This document shows positions 1 to 11,105 of a stretch of DNA of 64,000 nucleotides, one piece after another (the first letter of the stretch is position 1; each line of letters begins with the position of its first letter). The notes under the pieces were generated by a model that was given only the letters and a program-made list of their open reading frames with translations, had not been told where the DNA came from and made no database searches. Source of the DNA: Rhabdophis nuchalis (taxonomy: Eukaryota; Chordata; Lepidosauria; Squamata; Natricidae); NCBI GenBank assembly GCA_039707465.1, contig CM077646.1, forward strand, positions 81,802,715-81,866,714. The letters run 5' to 3'. A program made the translations under genes and the position numbers.

Positions 1-1475
1 GGAACAATGTGTAATAGCAACAGCAAAGAAAATTGAAAGGTATGAAGGACAAATAAAACAATATTGCAAAAATGTCCATAAGATCTTCAAGAAACCAACA
101 CCTCTTCTACCAGTCCCTTGATGAAAATCGAGTCCAAACTAATGGAGTCCAAACTATTGTATTATTGAATTAATGTTCACCCATGTAAAGAAAAAAACTT
201 TTGAACTTTTGGAAAGAACTGTGGGAAAACCCAGTGGAATACAACAAAACTGCCTCCTGGATCAAAGATATTTAACAACAAACAACACGAAACAAAATGG
301 AGAATATTGCAATAATAACAGACATGGTTGCAAAACATGCAAAAAAAGGTCAAGAACTGGAGTGCAACTGACCTGGACAAACTGCATGGATACTGGCTAA
401 AACACCTGACCAGCCTCCATTATGGCCACTCAATTTGATGAAATGCTTCAAAATGCAACAAGCGAAAAATGGTTAACAACTGGCCGAACATACTTGATAA
501 TGAAAGATTCAAAAAAGGGCACAGAACGAAGCAACTATCACCCAATTACTTGTCTGCCAACAACATTCAAACTTTACAAGAATACTGTTCAACATTGCAT
601 TAATTCTACTGACAATAATCCTATAAAACACAAAACTGGGATACCAAATCTTAAGCCAATATGGCAAGATAAACCATCTACTATACATGGATGACTTAAA
701 ACTGTATGCAAAAAGTCCTACAGAATTTAATATTCCACACAGCCCAACTGTTCTGCAGTGATATCAGAATAAACTTTGGACTTGAAAAATGTGCCATATT
801 ATCCATGAAATTAGGAAAAATGGAAAAAATAGAAGGAATAGAACTGGGAAGCAAGCATTGTGAAAGCATTAACAAAGGATGATGGTTACAAATGCATAGG
901 CATATTGGAAGCAGATAAGGCTTGAATGGAAAAATGAAAGAGCAAAAGGAATACATCAGAAGGGTCTGCAAAATACTAAAATCAAAACCGAATGCTGAAA
1001 GCATAATTAAAGCCATTAATACATTGGCAGTTCCGGTGATATGCTACCCATCTGGAATCATCAACTGGACTGTGGCTGAACTGGAAAATTTGTACTGGAA
1101 AACATATAAAGTTTTGAATATGTACCACGCTTTGCAGTCGCGAAGTGACGTCAACAGGCTATACCTGCCAAGAAGAATAGGTGGCAGAGGACTATTGCAA
1201 GTCCATCAAATTGTAGAAGAAGAAAAGCAAAGTTTGGAGGACTAGGTGAACCAAAGTACAGAAAAATTGCTGCAGACTGTGAAAATGGAGAACATTATTA
1301 AAACAACAAAAACAAAGGCAGAATATAAGGAAAAACAGCTAGATGACAGATTAAATAGATGGAAAATCAAAGCTTTACATGAACATGAAAATTTACAATT
1401 TGAGTATAAATCTGAGCAGCCTAAAATGAATGTATTTCAGAAAAAAGAATATTTCTCATTTCAATTTCTGTAACT
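1..1475 (+). mobile_element. R4/Dong-clade LINE, degraded
   Basis: Old non-LTR retrotransposon, broken by many stops and shifts. Readable pieces in order: KIERYEGQIKQYCKN near 35-80; NPVEYNKTASWIKDI near 228-272; a reverse-transcriptase start with the motif NYHPITCLPTTFKLYK at about 530-580; AINTLAVPVICYPSGIINWT followed by AELENLYWKT near 1010-1110; and DVNRLYLPRRIGGRGLLQV at about 1148-1204. The NYRPITCLPT-like motif and the GGRGLLQ block are, from family knowledge, typical of R4/Dong/Rex6 LINEs that use a restriction-enzyme-like endonuclease. The YADD segment and most of the C-terminus are missing or unreadable. It lies in SYN2 intron 5 in antisense orientation. A separate R4-type 3' end lies at 51180-51695. 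Confidence 0.75.
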
Positions 1476-1677
1476 TTAAAAACACCGGGAATGTTTTCCC
1501 CCATTGTAGAGGGAGTCAAGTATTTTATATAAGTAGACATCTTTGTCCTCATAAAACCAGTGACACTACAGATAAAACAAGAGGATGGTACACAGATAAA
1601 ATGAACACATGGATTATTATAGCGGTCTCTTTCAGATGCAAAAGGAATAGAAATTTATGTTTATTGTTTGCTCTTAC

Positions 1678-1767
1678 CATTTCCTTGTGATTTGGATAAT
1701 AGGTTTGTTCAATCAGAGGAAATTTCTCTGCTCCCAAGGATCTATAGATGGACACCAATTGGGCAAA
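1678..1767 (-). CDS. SYN2: SYN2 exon 5 (synapsin C domain)
   Basis: Exon of synapsin II, a neuronal phosphoprotein that coats synaptic vesicles and tethers them to actin. On the minus strand a pyrimidine tract ending in TAG precedes the exon and GTAAGA follows it. The 90 bases give 30 in-frame codons starting [12 protein letters not shown] and ending [11 protein letters not shown]. As known from the family, this segment sits in the C domain just before the ATP-grasp part. It joins in phase 0 to exon 4, whose last codons are PWV, giving the synapsin run PWV-FAQL. The sequence [17 protein letters not shown] fits synapsin II better than I or III as I recall them. The next exon lies left of the window. 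Confidence 0.93.
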
Positions 1768-2165
1768 CTACAAAAAAACAAACAAATCCCAAAACATTAA
1801 ATTCCAAAGACAGTTAATATAAAAATTATCTCAGCACTCCTCTGCAATCCTCTAATCATTATCAATCAAAATCTCAAGATCTAAATTCTGAAATGCCTTA
1901 GTGCCTGCCAGATTATTATCTAATGAAAAAGAAAGCAGAAAGGAACAGAAACAGCTTTACATTAATAACCTATCTATAAATATTATCTAGATTTTCCTTT
2001 ATAGCAATACTTGAATACAGCTCATCTACAATGTTTATACAATTTGCTTTTTAATAGGGCTATCATTAAGATTTAGTGCCAACTCTCACCCCATATTTAA
2101 TATGAGTTCATTTATTCCATACTTCCTTATTTTTATTCAATCTTGTAACTGCAATAGACTTCTTA

Positions 2166-2192
2166 TACTACTACTACTACTACTACTACTAA
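2166..2192. repeat. (CTA)n microsatellite
   Basis: About nine CTA units immediately left of a hAT element; its last bases form part of that element's target duplication. Confidence 0.9.
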
Positions 2193-2193
2193 C

Positions 2194-2622
2194 CACGGGT
2201 GGACTCCTGGGAGTTCAAGGGGTTTGGGAGAACCTCTAGCTAAGATTCTGTGCCCCCCAAATCTCACTCCTGGCTGGCCCTGACCACCCTGCCCTGTCCT
2301 TCCCAGGAGTCCCCATGTGGGCTGTTTTGGATGCAGGTAAGTGCAGAGTGCATGTGGAGGCTTGGAGAGGATGAAAAATGGGCCTATCAGAAGTTAGGGA
2401 AGAACAGAAACCGGCCCATTTCCAGCCTCCAGAGGACCTCTGGAGCCTGGGGAGGCTGTTTTCTTCCCCCGGAGGCTTGAGGAATGCCTCTGGAGCCTGA
2501 GGAGAGCAAAAGCGCACCCCCGCCATGGTGCAGGAGGCCAACTAGGTCGGGCCCACCATGGCCACGCCCACCCAGCAACCAGGCAGAGAACCCCTTGCTA
2601 AAATCTTTGTAATCTACCCCTG
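2194..2622. mobile_element. hAT-type MITE, 429 bp
   Basis: The left end reads CACGGGTGGACTC and the right end is the inverse of CAGGGGTAGATTA, an imperfect terminal inverted repeat. It is flanked by 8-bp duplications CTACTAAC and CTAATAAC with one mismatch. An 8-bp duplication and a CAG-type end indicate the hAT superfamily. The interior is GC-rich and non-coding; the short open frames in it have no recognisable domain. Confidence 0.75.
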
Positions 2623-2639
2623 CTAATAACTGAATGATA

Positions 2640-3610
2640 TATCTATAGTCACAGTATTTCCTCCCAAGTTTACATAACTAAAGCAAATGTATAGCACAGA
2701 GGTTGCAATAAGTTCTAATTATACATTTATGGACAAATGAGACAAGGTATCATTCATTTAAAAGCATGAAACACTTTTAAAAGTTAAATTGCAAGCATGG
2801 GGTGGTTGAGGATCAATAGATCCTCTCATGAGAAAAGAGACCAAAAGAACATGGAGGTGTTTTTTTTCTATCTAAAACCATGCCTGAAAGAGCAATTTTC
2901 CTACTCATGATTGGGCATTGGATTTTCCTGATCTTTGTCTCGGTCCATTACCTAGTTTATCAGATTAGTATAGGGCTGGGGAGGTTTAACTCTTTGTAGC
3001 ATCTGGTATTTGCATTTGGAAAGAGCTAATTACTTCCAGTATCTTTGTTCCATTGGGAACCATCAGATTATTGAAGCAAATTTGTGAATTGATTTTGCAA
3101 TGTTTATGAAAATAAATTAATTTCTTTATTGACAATCTCATGTACTCTGCTCTTCAAAAAGATGGGAGAAAGTGAGAGTGAGAAAGAGAAGTGTGTTTTA
3201 TTTATTAAACAATTTTTATTTATCTTGCTTCCTTTTCTACTTTTCTTCTTTAACTTTGTAAAAACATGTTTAATATAAATTATATAGAGATATAAATACA
3301 GATAACAGCCTCATGGGATGAACAAGAGAAAACTCCAGGCGTAATCTCCAGACTGCCTGGCTGTATTAACATTTTGATACATTTTAATAATCTCTCTCTT
3401 GTCACTGGAAAGTAAATAAACACAGGCCATGGAAACCACAATGTCAGATTAGTACCCATTGCCACAATCTGTTCATATATAAATAAAGACAAGGTTTTGT
3501 CCCAAAGGAAGAGATAATATGTAGCCAGACAAACCGTGGGCATCTCAATAATATATTTTTTGTGATGCAGTGTCTAACTTTTGTTTCTACTGGCCTTCTG
3601 GTACTATTTA
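2640..3610. other. Intron 4 DNA, nothing recognised
   Basis: AT-rich sequence without a recognisable repeat family, RNA gene or exon. Confidence 0.6.
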
Positions 3611-3847
3611 CCCTGTTTACTTGAAAATAAGACCTCCCCAGATAATAAGCCCAATCAGGCTTTTGAGCACGTGTGCTAAAATAAGCCCTCCCTGAAAATA
3701 CTGCAACACAGCAGTAGCCCTGAGGTGACCACGCTTGCTGCCTCCTGCACTTCAAAAATAAGACCTCCCCAAAAATAACGCCAAGCACTTATTTTGGGGG
3801 GGGTCAAAAGAAAATAAGACCCTGTCTTATTTTTGGGGAAACACAGT
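3611..3847. mobile_element. Short DNA transposon with CCCTGTTT ends
   Basis: The left end reads CCCTGTTTACTTGAAAATAA and the right end is the inverse of a close match, CTGTGTTTCCCCAAAAATAA. Internal copies of AAAATAAGACCTCCCC also occur. This is the layout of a non-autonomous cut-and-paste element; the superfamily is uncertain because no clean target duplication is visible. Confidence 0.6.
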
Positions 3848-4427
3848 AGTAACAGGGCTTTTGACTAAATCGGGGGGTTCTGCAGTCGTTAAAGTGCAGT
3901 AGACATGGTGAAACATGTATTGCACTGGATAAAGGTTTCTGAAATACTGGGGGCAGCACAGAACAAGACTCCGGTTCAACCTGAGAACATTGGAATTTGT
4001 CCCAATTTTGGCTCTTGTCCTAAATAATACTTCTAGGCTGACAGAGCAATTGGACAAAATCCTTAAACGGTTCCAAAGTCTGGTATCTATACTGAACTTG
4101 CTTAGTAGGCTTTTTGGGTGAATGCGATGAGACACCTAGCCAGCAGTGAAATAAAAAAAAATGGAGATAGAACGAACATTTACATGTAACTGCCATTTAG
4201 GCTTAACAAGTATTGTATCTCTTGTTAATTTTACATTTTTAAAATCATAATTTTAATCTGTCATGTTAGAGTATTTTATAACTGTAGGGTTTTTTTACTC
4301 TAAAAATCTGGAAAACTGGTTTTTTATACAAAGGATTAGGTAAAAGATAAAAATATTTTGATTTTAAAAGTAAATCAAAAGGCAGTTATTGCAAATGCCT
4401 GCAGCCTTTTTAAAAATAGCAGGAATA

Positions 4428-4723
4428 TAGTGGTGGGTTCGGGATCCCATTGCAACCGGCATGGTGCAATGAGGCCCGGCGTCTCCCACATGCACGCATG
4501 TAGCACGCATGCACGCACACACACGTATGCGTCCTTATCTTTGCGATGCCTCCGCAATGCTACAGCTGCTTGGTGGAGCATTGGGCAGGAGCCATATGCT
4601 TTGTGCATGCATGGAAGCCAAAGACTCAAATGCAGGTAAGGAGCTGTACCGTAATGGTACCTGGTGCTTCTGGCAGGCACCAGTACACCCATACCGGAGC
4701 GTACTGCCTGCAACCCACCACTG
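4428..4723. mobile_element. hAT-type MITE, 296 bp
   Basis: Left end TAGTGGTGGGTTC and right end the inverse of CAGTGGTGGGTTG, so the first base has mutated from C to T. Perfect 8-bp target duplications CAGGAATA flank it at 4420-4427 and 4724-4731. The interior has runs of ACGCATGC-like repeats and no coding sequence. Same TIR family as the elements at 9336, 40709, 43343 and 50476. Confidence 0.88.
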
Positions 4724-4731
4724 CAGGAATA

Positions 4732-5454
4732 ACACATTATACCTCTTAAGGTAGAGAACTGGTTGGTTTTGTCTTGAATGCCAGCAGGAAAAAATTATAA
4801 CCTCACATTAACTTTCTACATTCAGAAGTGATTTTATTTGCATTGCAACAAACAAACAGAGACTGCAAGGAAAAGCAATGGAGAGATGAATCACGATTAC
4901 TGTACATAAAGTTTTTCATACAGATTCTCCTATTTATGTTTATAGTATTATCATCCAGAATAATAAAAAAATTGAAACATGGGAGGTACTACTAGCTAAG
5001 TAGTAGTACTATTTTTAAGGTACTTTTGTTCAGCTCCCTTACCCACTGTTTATTTCATCATGTTCTCTGAACAGGCACTTTTTATTAATAATGCCCACTT
5101 CACTAACTTTGTACAAAACTGATTACAATTCTTTTATCTGCAAATTTTTGAGAAACATGGTAGTAAAAAAAAGCAAGAAAATGAAGTAAAGATTATGAAT
5201 ATTAAATGTTAAGATATTAAGCATTAAACATTCATAGTAATTAAAAAGCATCAAGGAACATATTTATATTATATAAGGCTTTGAGATGCAATCCAAATGT
5301 AAATCTTTCAATAAACATTTGTATGTGCACAGGGGCAAACATTGGGCTAAATGGTACTCATTTTCCTTTCCTTTCCCCAATTCGACATTCAAATATGTTG
5401 TTCTTCAATTATACAATTAAATATATGATTGTTGAATTATGATTTGTTACTTAC
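4732..5454. other. Intron 4 DNA, nothing recognised
   Basis: AT-rich; contains only a short imperfect palindrome of TACTAC and GTAGTA blocks near 4986-5010. Confidence 0.6.
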
Positions 5455-5611
5455 TACCCAGGGCTTGTCACAAAAGTTGTAGATTGACTCTAGAGAGTTA
5501 ACACTTGGGATGCTTGCATAATGCATTCCAATAATTAAGTTACGAAAATCTTCATTTTCGGCCATGCTGAACGAGTGTTGCCGGACAAGAACAAAGTCAG
5601 GCTTGAATGAC
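5455..5611 (-). CDS. SYN2: SYN2 exon 4 (synapsin C domain)
   Basis: Exon of synapsin II. Its acceptor reads CTCTTTAG and its donor is a perfect GTAAGT. The 157 bases supply the last base of a codon split with exon 3 and then 52 full codons, including [30 protein letters not shown] and [14 protein letters not shown]. These are hallmark synapsin C-domain stretches; AENEDF and [13 protein letters not shown] point to synapsin II. Some positions differ from the mammalian form I remember, such as HSFSM for HAFGM. No stop or frameshift is present and the splice sites are intact, so the gene looks functional here. Confidence 0.95.
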
Positions 5612-6332
5612 CTAAAGAGAATTGAGTTTAATAGCAAGCAAACAAATATATTAGAAACTTACTAGAGCTATGGGGGCTACTGAATTAGAACAGGCTGATT
5701 AAGATTACATCTAGAGGAAATTATATTGAAAACTGGGTATGCATCTTTAAGCCAGTGCTGACTCCTAATGACAGCCTAGACAAGTCCTTATATTTTTCTA
5801 GACAACATTTTGGAAATGGTTTGTCTTTCATAATTCAAAGTGGGACAGATCTATGCGTGGGAGATATATCCAATATTGTGAAAATATCAAATATGGTTGC
5901 TAAGGGTAGTACTGTAGTTGTCATAATAGTGTGACATGGTAGCCATTGTATAGATACAACTCTGGTCTGGAAGGGAATAGAAATGTTAAAAGCAAAAGTA
6001 TTCTTAACATGTTTAAGATATTGTAAAGATAGAAGACTTTTTCAAGGAATAAATTAAAAATGGATTGGCAAGTTTGAAAATCTTTGAGGGAGCTCTCCCT
6101 TTAAGATTTTAGTTAAGAGTAGAGAAGGGAGGGGAAAGTGACAGAGCTAGAACCGAAGCACAGAGTTGTCACCATGACCAGAACTCTATTTCAAAAGGGA
6201 AGTAGAGGTTTGTGGTTCTGGAATAACATCCAAATAGGGGACTCTTACAATTTCTCTTGTGGTGAATAGTGTATTTTGCTGAGGTGATTCATCAGAACAA
6301 TGAAAAATTCCTCTCAAATAAAAGAAAGAAGG

Positions 6333-6481
6333 CTAGGAGAAAGTAGAGGTAGAGCTCTTTCCTCACAAGCAGGAGGTTGTGAGTTCGATCCTAAGTAGAG
6401 GCACATGTAGTGTCTCCTGCTTGGACAGGGGGTTGGACTAGATGACCTGCAAGGTCCCTTCCAACTCTGTTAATCTGTTAA
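6333..6481 (+). mobile_element. tRNA-derived SINE with CR1-type tail
   Basis: The head contains a B box GAGTTCGATCC at about 6380-6391 behind a tRNA-like stretch GGTAGAGCTCTTTCCTC. The tail GGTTGGACTAGATGACCTGC, then GGTCCCTTCCAACTCTGTTA, is the 3' end of CR1 LINEs. A tRNA head joined to a LINE tail defines a SINE mobilised by that LINE. A second copy lies at 19268-19402. Confidence 0.8.
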
Positions 6482-6676
6482 ACAATTATTTAATTTCATT
6501 TGTAGTTATTGGTTGTGTTGGTTGTGAAAGGAATTTCACTAACTAGCAGGCATGAAAAAATATTGAATGTTGGAAACTGGTTGAAAAAAAAAAGGAATTC
6601 AGGCAAATTTGTTTTGAAGGCTACCATTTTATAGGTAGTTAGAGGGTGAGGCTTCTGTTATCTAAGTCAGAATGTT

Positions 6677-6781
6677 TTGATATTTATTTATTTATTTTAT
6701 TAAATTTATACCCCGCCCTTCTCCTTGTTAGGACCCAGGGCGGCTATTCTCCTTGTTAGGACCCAGGACCCAGGGTGTCTG
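6677..6781 (-). mobile_element. L2-type LINE 3' terminus
   Basis: Reverse of the tail CCGCCCTGGGTCCTAACAAG followed by GAGAAGGGCGGGGTATAAAT, the same 3' end seen on the long L2 at 45960-49470. Part of it is tandemly duplicated (CCTTGTTAGGACCCAGG twice). Only the tail is present, a heavily 5'-truncated insertion. Confidence 0.75.
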
Positions 6782-6928
6782 TATAAATATACTTTTTATG
6801 CAGACACATACCCATCCTTCTGATGGAACATGACCAAAGCCAGTAACTGATAAATTTTATCCTGAGCTGAGGGTAAAATGAAAATGAAGATCCATGATAA
6901 AGAGTGATGTTAAAGTCATAATTTAAAG

Positions 6929-7052
6929 CAGGGGTCTCCAACCTTTGCAACTTTAAGTCTGAAGGACTTCAGCTCCCAGACTTCTCCAGCCAGCAAAGCT
7001 TCTGGGAGCTGAAGTCCTTCAGACTTAAAGTTGCAAAGGTTGGAGACCCCTG
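6929..7052. mobile_element. hAT-type MITE, perfect 52-bp palindrome arms
   Basis: The two arms, 6929-6980 and 7001-7052, are exact reverse complements over 52 bases and begin CAGGGGTCTCCAACCTTTGC. The loop is 20 bases. Perfect 8-bp duplications ATTTAAAG lie at 6921-6928 and 7053-7060. Perfect arms suggest a young insertion. A transcript of either strand would fold into a long hairpin. Confidence 0.93.
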
Positions 7053-7060
7053 ATTTAAAG

Positions 7061-7857
7061 GTCTGTTTATTGTAAAGCGTATTCTCTTCCCTAATTTTCT
7101 CTCATAGGACCAAAAAACTATTAACACTCAATTTGTTGCCATCTGTGAGATCTGGAAAACATTTTAACACAGGATACTAATTTAGAACTACTTTATGTTT
7201 TCAATCCTTCTGCTTTATCACACCTTGTTTCACATATAACATCTACTTCTGTTCAAATAGACTTTCAATGACCTATTAGTCAGAGAAAACCAATAACTCT
7301 TTAACTGTTTCATTCATAGTCTCTCTAGAGCAATTATACGCATTCCAAGATTTTACAAGTTTGTTCTCAGGAATATTGAAAGATGTTTTTTTCTATTCGT
7401 TAAATCATACTTGCACATCTGAAACCGAGGAAGAGAAATTTAGCAGCACAAAATAGCATAGTTTTCTTGAAAAAGACATGGACAAAAACTGCTTGTTAAC
7501 CTAATAGATTGGGGGTTTTTTGCCATCCAGCTGTGCCAGTTCTTGATGAACATATACTGTCCAGTAGATAAATCTGTTAGCCTAAACTTCAAATGAATTA
7601 GAACAAAGTGAGATGCTATTAGGTTATTTTATCTTAGATATTGAATGGTTTGGGCTGTTTGCTACTTATGAATTTATCAAGAAGATGAATAAATACCTTA
7701 ATTACATTATCCATTGACCTGGATGTACCTTGCCTGTAAAACATGGATGAACCCTGAACAGATTCTATTCTAAGAAAAAATGTTATTCATGATCATGTTT
7801 TATATTTATTTATGTTAACCTTAATTCTGAAAGTCAAATAAAAGTAAAATAACTTAC
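7061..7857. other. Intron 3 DNA, nothing recognised
   Basis: AT-rich sequence between a MITE and exon 3, with no recognisable repeat family. Confidence 0.6.
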
Positions 7858-7949
7858 TTGACAACTTTAGTGCCATTTCGAAAAGCTTGCACATTTACAG
7901 AATAATTCCCATCAGCATGAGCTATCAAACTGACCTCTGAAAATTGTGC
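7858..7949 (-). CDS. SYN2: SYN2 exon 3 (synapsin C domain)
   Basis: Exon of synapsin II, 92 bases, acceptor TCTTTCAG and donor GTAAGT. It encodes AQFSEVSLIAHADGNYSVNV followed by QAFRNGTKVV and the first two bases of the codon completed by exon 4. The matching mammalian stretch is AEFSELNLVAHADG followed by RNGTKVV. Phase 0 at the start and phase 2 at the end agree exactly with exons 2 and 4. The spacing of about 2.2 kb to exon 4 and 3.0 kb to exon 2 holds only repeats and unrecognised AT-rich DNA. Confidence 0.94.
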
Positions 7950-8499
7950 CTGAAAGATTAAAAAATACATAAATGAACCAACTAGTTTTAAGGTGCTAGT
8001 CCACATGTAACTTCTTTGGACATATGAAATCTGAACAAATAGCATCTAACAAAGTTTGCTCGAAAATATTATTTTATGCTTGTTTTCTTACAGACGTTGT
8101 TACATATTTACAGAACAGGGACCTGCTTTTTCATATGAAAAGTAGAAGGAATGCATAAGTGGAAAAGTAATAAATATTTCTGGGATGTTGCCATGTACGA
8201 AAGAAAAATTTACACATGTTTATATTATGAAGAAAGGTGTCATAAAATGTATTGTAAAATTACTATCAGCACTAACTTTAAAAAATTCAAATCTCTTGGT
8301 AGATCTACCCATACATTCATGATCAAGTTGTGTTGCCTATAATGATCCTGTTTGATGTCACTTGTCCCATTCTGGCAAAGGTACACCCTGAAGGTATCCT
8401 TTCCCTTGCCCATTTTTCACCCTGCAACTTCCTTGTTTCAATACTTTTGCTCCAGGGAGAATAATTCTGCAGCCAAACTCCAACTCTCACCTAGAAAAG

Positions 8500-8591
8500 A
8501 ATGAATGAATGAATGAATGAACATATTCATTCATTCATTCATTCATTCATTCATTCATTCATTCATTCATTCATTCATTCCTTCATTCATT
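8500..8591. repeat. Inverted tetranucleotide microsatellite (GAAT)n-(ATTC)n
   Basis: About five GAAT units at 8500-8521 are followed after ACAT by about sixteen ATTC units. Because GAAT and ATTC are complementary, the locus can fold into a hairpin. Confidence 0.95.
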
Positions 8592-8961
8592 CTGGATGCT
8601 GCATGACTATAATGAACTTACCTTTCCTTGGCAGTGGCAAACAATTTAGTCAATATTTATATTTCTAAAACTACCTTCCAAAAGTTCATCCATAATTTCT
8701 GTCCCTTTTAAAAGAGGCATTCGTAAAGAAACATTTTTACATTCATCTATATTCAGCAGAACATTTCCACCTATTCTTCATAGAAGATTCCATGCATGAT
8801 TTGACTCACTTCACAACAGCTAATTCTAAGGCTTGTGTCTGTTTACATAGAGGGAGTGCCAATAATGTAAACTACTTTCTTGCTGCCTATCTCTATAGCT
8901 ACCAGTCTAGCAACAGTTCCCATTAACTGCCACAGCAGTTACAGATGTCAGGAACTCCAAA

Positions 8962-9256
8962 AGGAGTGGGTTGCTGCCAGTTTTACTACTGGTTCACAAC
9001 TGCTGCAAGCACGCCAGATGCACACTGCATGTGTGCGCGTTGGTCAATGTAAATTTTTCTTTGCACATGCACAGAAAAATGTACAGTGAACTGCGCTTGC
9101 ACAGTTACTAAAAACCAAAGTGGCGGTGGCCCAGGGGCAGTGAAGGAACTGGTTCGGAGGCATGGCAGACCTGGGTCGCTGCTGGTTCTGTGACCCAGGC
9201 CTGAATTCCACTACCAGTTCAGCCGAACCGAGCTGAACCGGAAGCAACCCACCAAG
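8962..9256. mobile_element. Degraded hAT-type MITE
   Basis: Begins near AGGAGTGGGTTGC and ends near the inverse GCAACCCACC, with internal ACTACTGGTTC and GAACCGAGCTGAACCGG blocks like the other GGTGGGTT-end elements. No target duplication could be found, so the boundaries are approximate. Confidence 0.55.
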
Positions 9257-9335
9257 GCTTTTTCCTGGCACTGTTCACTGGTAGATTCATATACTGTAGT
9301 TCCAGTTGTTCCTTTTGTTGATCCTATATTTGGAG

Positions 9336-9510
9336 CAGGGGTGGGTTTCAAATTTTTTAGAACCTACTCTGTAGGTGTGGCCTATTTTGTGGATGTGGCT
9401 TGGCAGTCATGTGACAGGTGGGAGTGGCCACCTTTTAAAATGTGGTGAAACTCATTTAACAATGCTCTTGCTTAGCAACCAAAATTTTGGACTCAATTAT
9501 GATGATAAAT

Positions 9511-9583
<73 letters not shown>

Positions 9584-9756
9584 TTTCCTTTCTTCCTTCC
9601 TTTTTTCCTTCCTTTCCTTTCCTTCCCGTTGGGTCACTGGCAGCGGTGGGCCAGATTTACTTCCAGGTACGCCGGTGGAACCCCCTCTCACCGGTTCTCT
9701 AAATTTCACCAACCGGCTCTCGCGAGTAGGTGCGAACTTGCAGAAACCCACCCCTG
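9336..9756. mobile_element. hAT-type MITE carrying a (TTTC)n tract, copy 1
   Basis: Ends are CAGGGGTGGGTTTC and its exact inverse GAAACCCACCCCTG. Perfect 8-bp duplications ATTTGGAG lie at 9328-9335 and 9757-9764. The middle (about 9511-9585) is a TTTC microsatellite. The segment just before it (about 9433-9505) resembles the end of the Tigger-like elements at 44404-44793. The long serine/phenylalanine or lysine/glutamate open frames here are translations of the microsatellite, not genes. A second copy lies at 50476-50901. Confidence 0.93.
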
Positions 9757-9764
9757 ATTTGGAG

Positions 9765-10952
9765 GTTTCCACATTCACTGTTTCCCCAGCAATCTACTAG
9801 TTTTGTGAGCATTCAGCCAGCATGACAGTCCCTTATCTTCAGCTTCAGCTCTTCTTTCCATGCATCTTTTATTCTTCCTATTTTATATTTCTTTTTTCAC
9901 CTCTTAAACCATCTGTTCCATTCACTTTCTCTTGCAAATCCAACATTAATTAAATCAACAAAAACTGAAAATAATATACCATGTCATTACAATTATCTTC
10001 ATTCCCCCTCCAAACAAATGTGATTATTATATTATAGCCCTAAGTAAATGTAATGTAGTTTTTACTCATTAGGCATATTCTTTTAATTAAAATGTGTTTG
10101 TGCAACAAAAATAATCAAATGAAAAAAGGTAATTTATAGGCACAATAAAAAAAATTATGTCGCTCTTCTAATATTTGGGAGGATGATTACAATTTTATCT
10201 GCTGCATTAAACGTTGTTAGATGTTGAAACAGAAATATGGTTTTGATCCTATTTACATGAAAAGCAAATTGTGGAAGTAAAGAAAGAGCAAGATTTTTAA
10301 AAAAATTAAAAAGTGTATCTTTCTTTCTCTTCTTCTACAAGTGAATCTGAACAAATTATATAAAAACAAGGAAGGAACACACTTCCATTTGATCTCATAG
10401 GAAGACTGAGCAGAAGTGGTAAAAACTCACTGGCCAACTAATCATGTTCATTTCTAAGATTCCATTACTTACTCCCCATCAGTTTTGTCCATATGTGGGC
10501 TATAATGCAATTATGTTTGAGAATAACAATTTTCTTGCAAAGTAAAAAAAAACCCATCAAGTTTATGAATATTTTCTGAATCATCTATATTAGAAGTGAC
10601 AGTAAGGCATATGAATTTATTAAAAGTTTCACTGTCTTAATAAACACCAATACCTTTAATAGAAGAATGTAACTTTCCATTTAGAAATGACCAGTAAGCA
10701 GACTTAAAACTATTGTTTAAAACAATTATGTTAAAGAAAATCCTTGTCAAGTGTTCTTAAAAACATTTTATTACTGCCTCAGTAACCTCAAAAAATTAAT
10801 ATTTTATTCACTGTATTATATAATTTCATTATTTACACTGTATCAAAAATAGTTTTACATGGTGCCAACTTATTCCATTCTTAATACTCTGAAATAATAC
10901 TTAACGCTAAGAAAAATTATATGAATAATAAGACAGTAATCATTTTTAATAC
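9765..10952. other. Intron 2 DNA, nothing recognised
   Basis: AT-rich, no exon, RNA gene or repeat family that I could name. Confidence 0.6.
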
Positions 10953-11010
10953 CTGCTCGACTTTGATGTCATATTCCCCATGGACTTTTTTCCCACGAAA
11001 ACATTTGGTC
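10953..11010 (-). CDS. SYN2: SYN2 exon 2 (start of synapsin C domain)
   Basis: Short exon of 58 bases, acceptor CTATTTCAG, donor GTATTA. After one base that completes a codon begun in exon 1 it encodes TKCFRGKKVHGEYDIKVEQ, 19 residues. The CFRGKKV and DYDIKVEQ-like pattern is characteristic of synapsin II; synapsins I and III have different residues around this GKK as I recall. The donor is weaker than those of exons 3 and 4 (GTATTA rather than GTAAGT). Exon 1, which would hold the A and B domains and is GC-rich in other vertebrates, is not in the remaining 53 kb, so intron 1 runs past the window. Confidence 0.92.
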
Positions 11011-11105
11011 CTGAAATAGAAGAATTCTCATTAAAATAAGTTGTAAGTAAATGAGCAAAATCACACTGGTATTTTAAAAGCTGTCTTTTAGCAATTTATT
11101 TAATA

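Noticed and set aside
4375..4754. Overlapping open frames of 66-120 codons on both strands
   Set aside because: All lie in the hAT MITE 4428-4723, with no domain and no start or splice support.
9375..9800. Long Phe/Ser/Leu and Lys/Glu/Arg open frames at 9375-9800 and 50597-50918
   Set aside because: They are translations of the TTTC microsatellite inside a hAT MITE, open in several frames at once.
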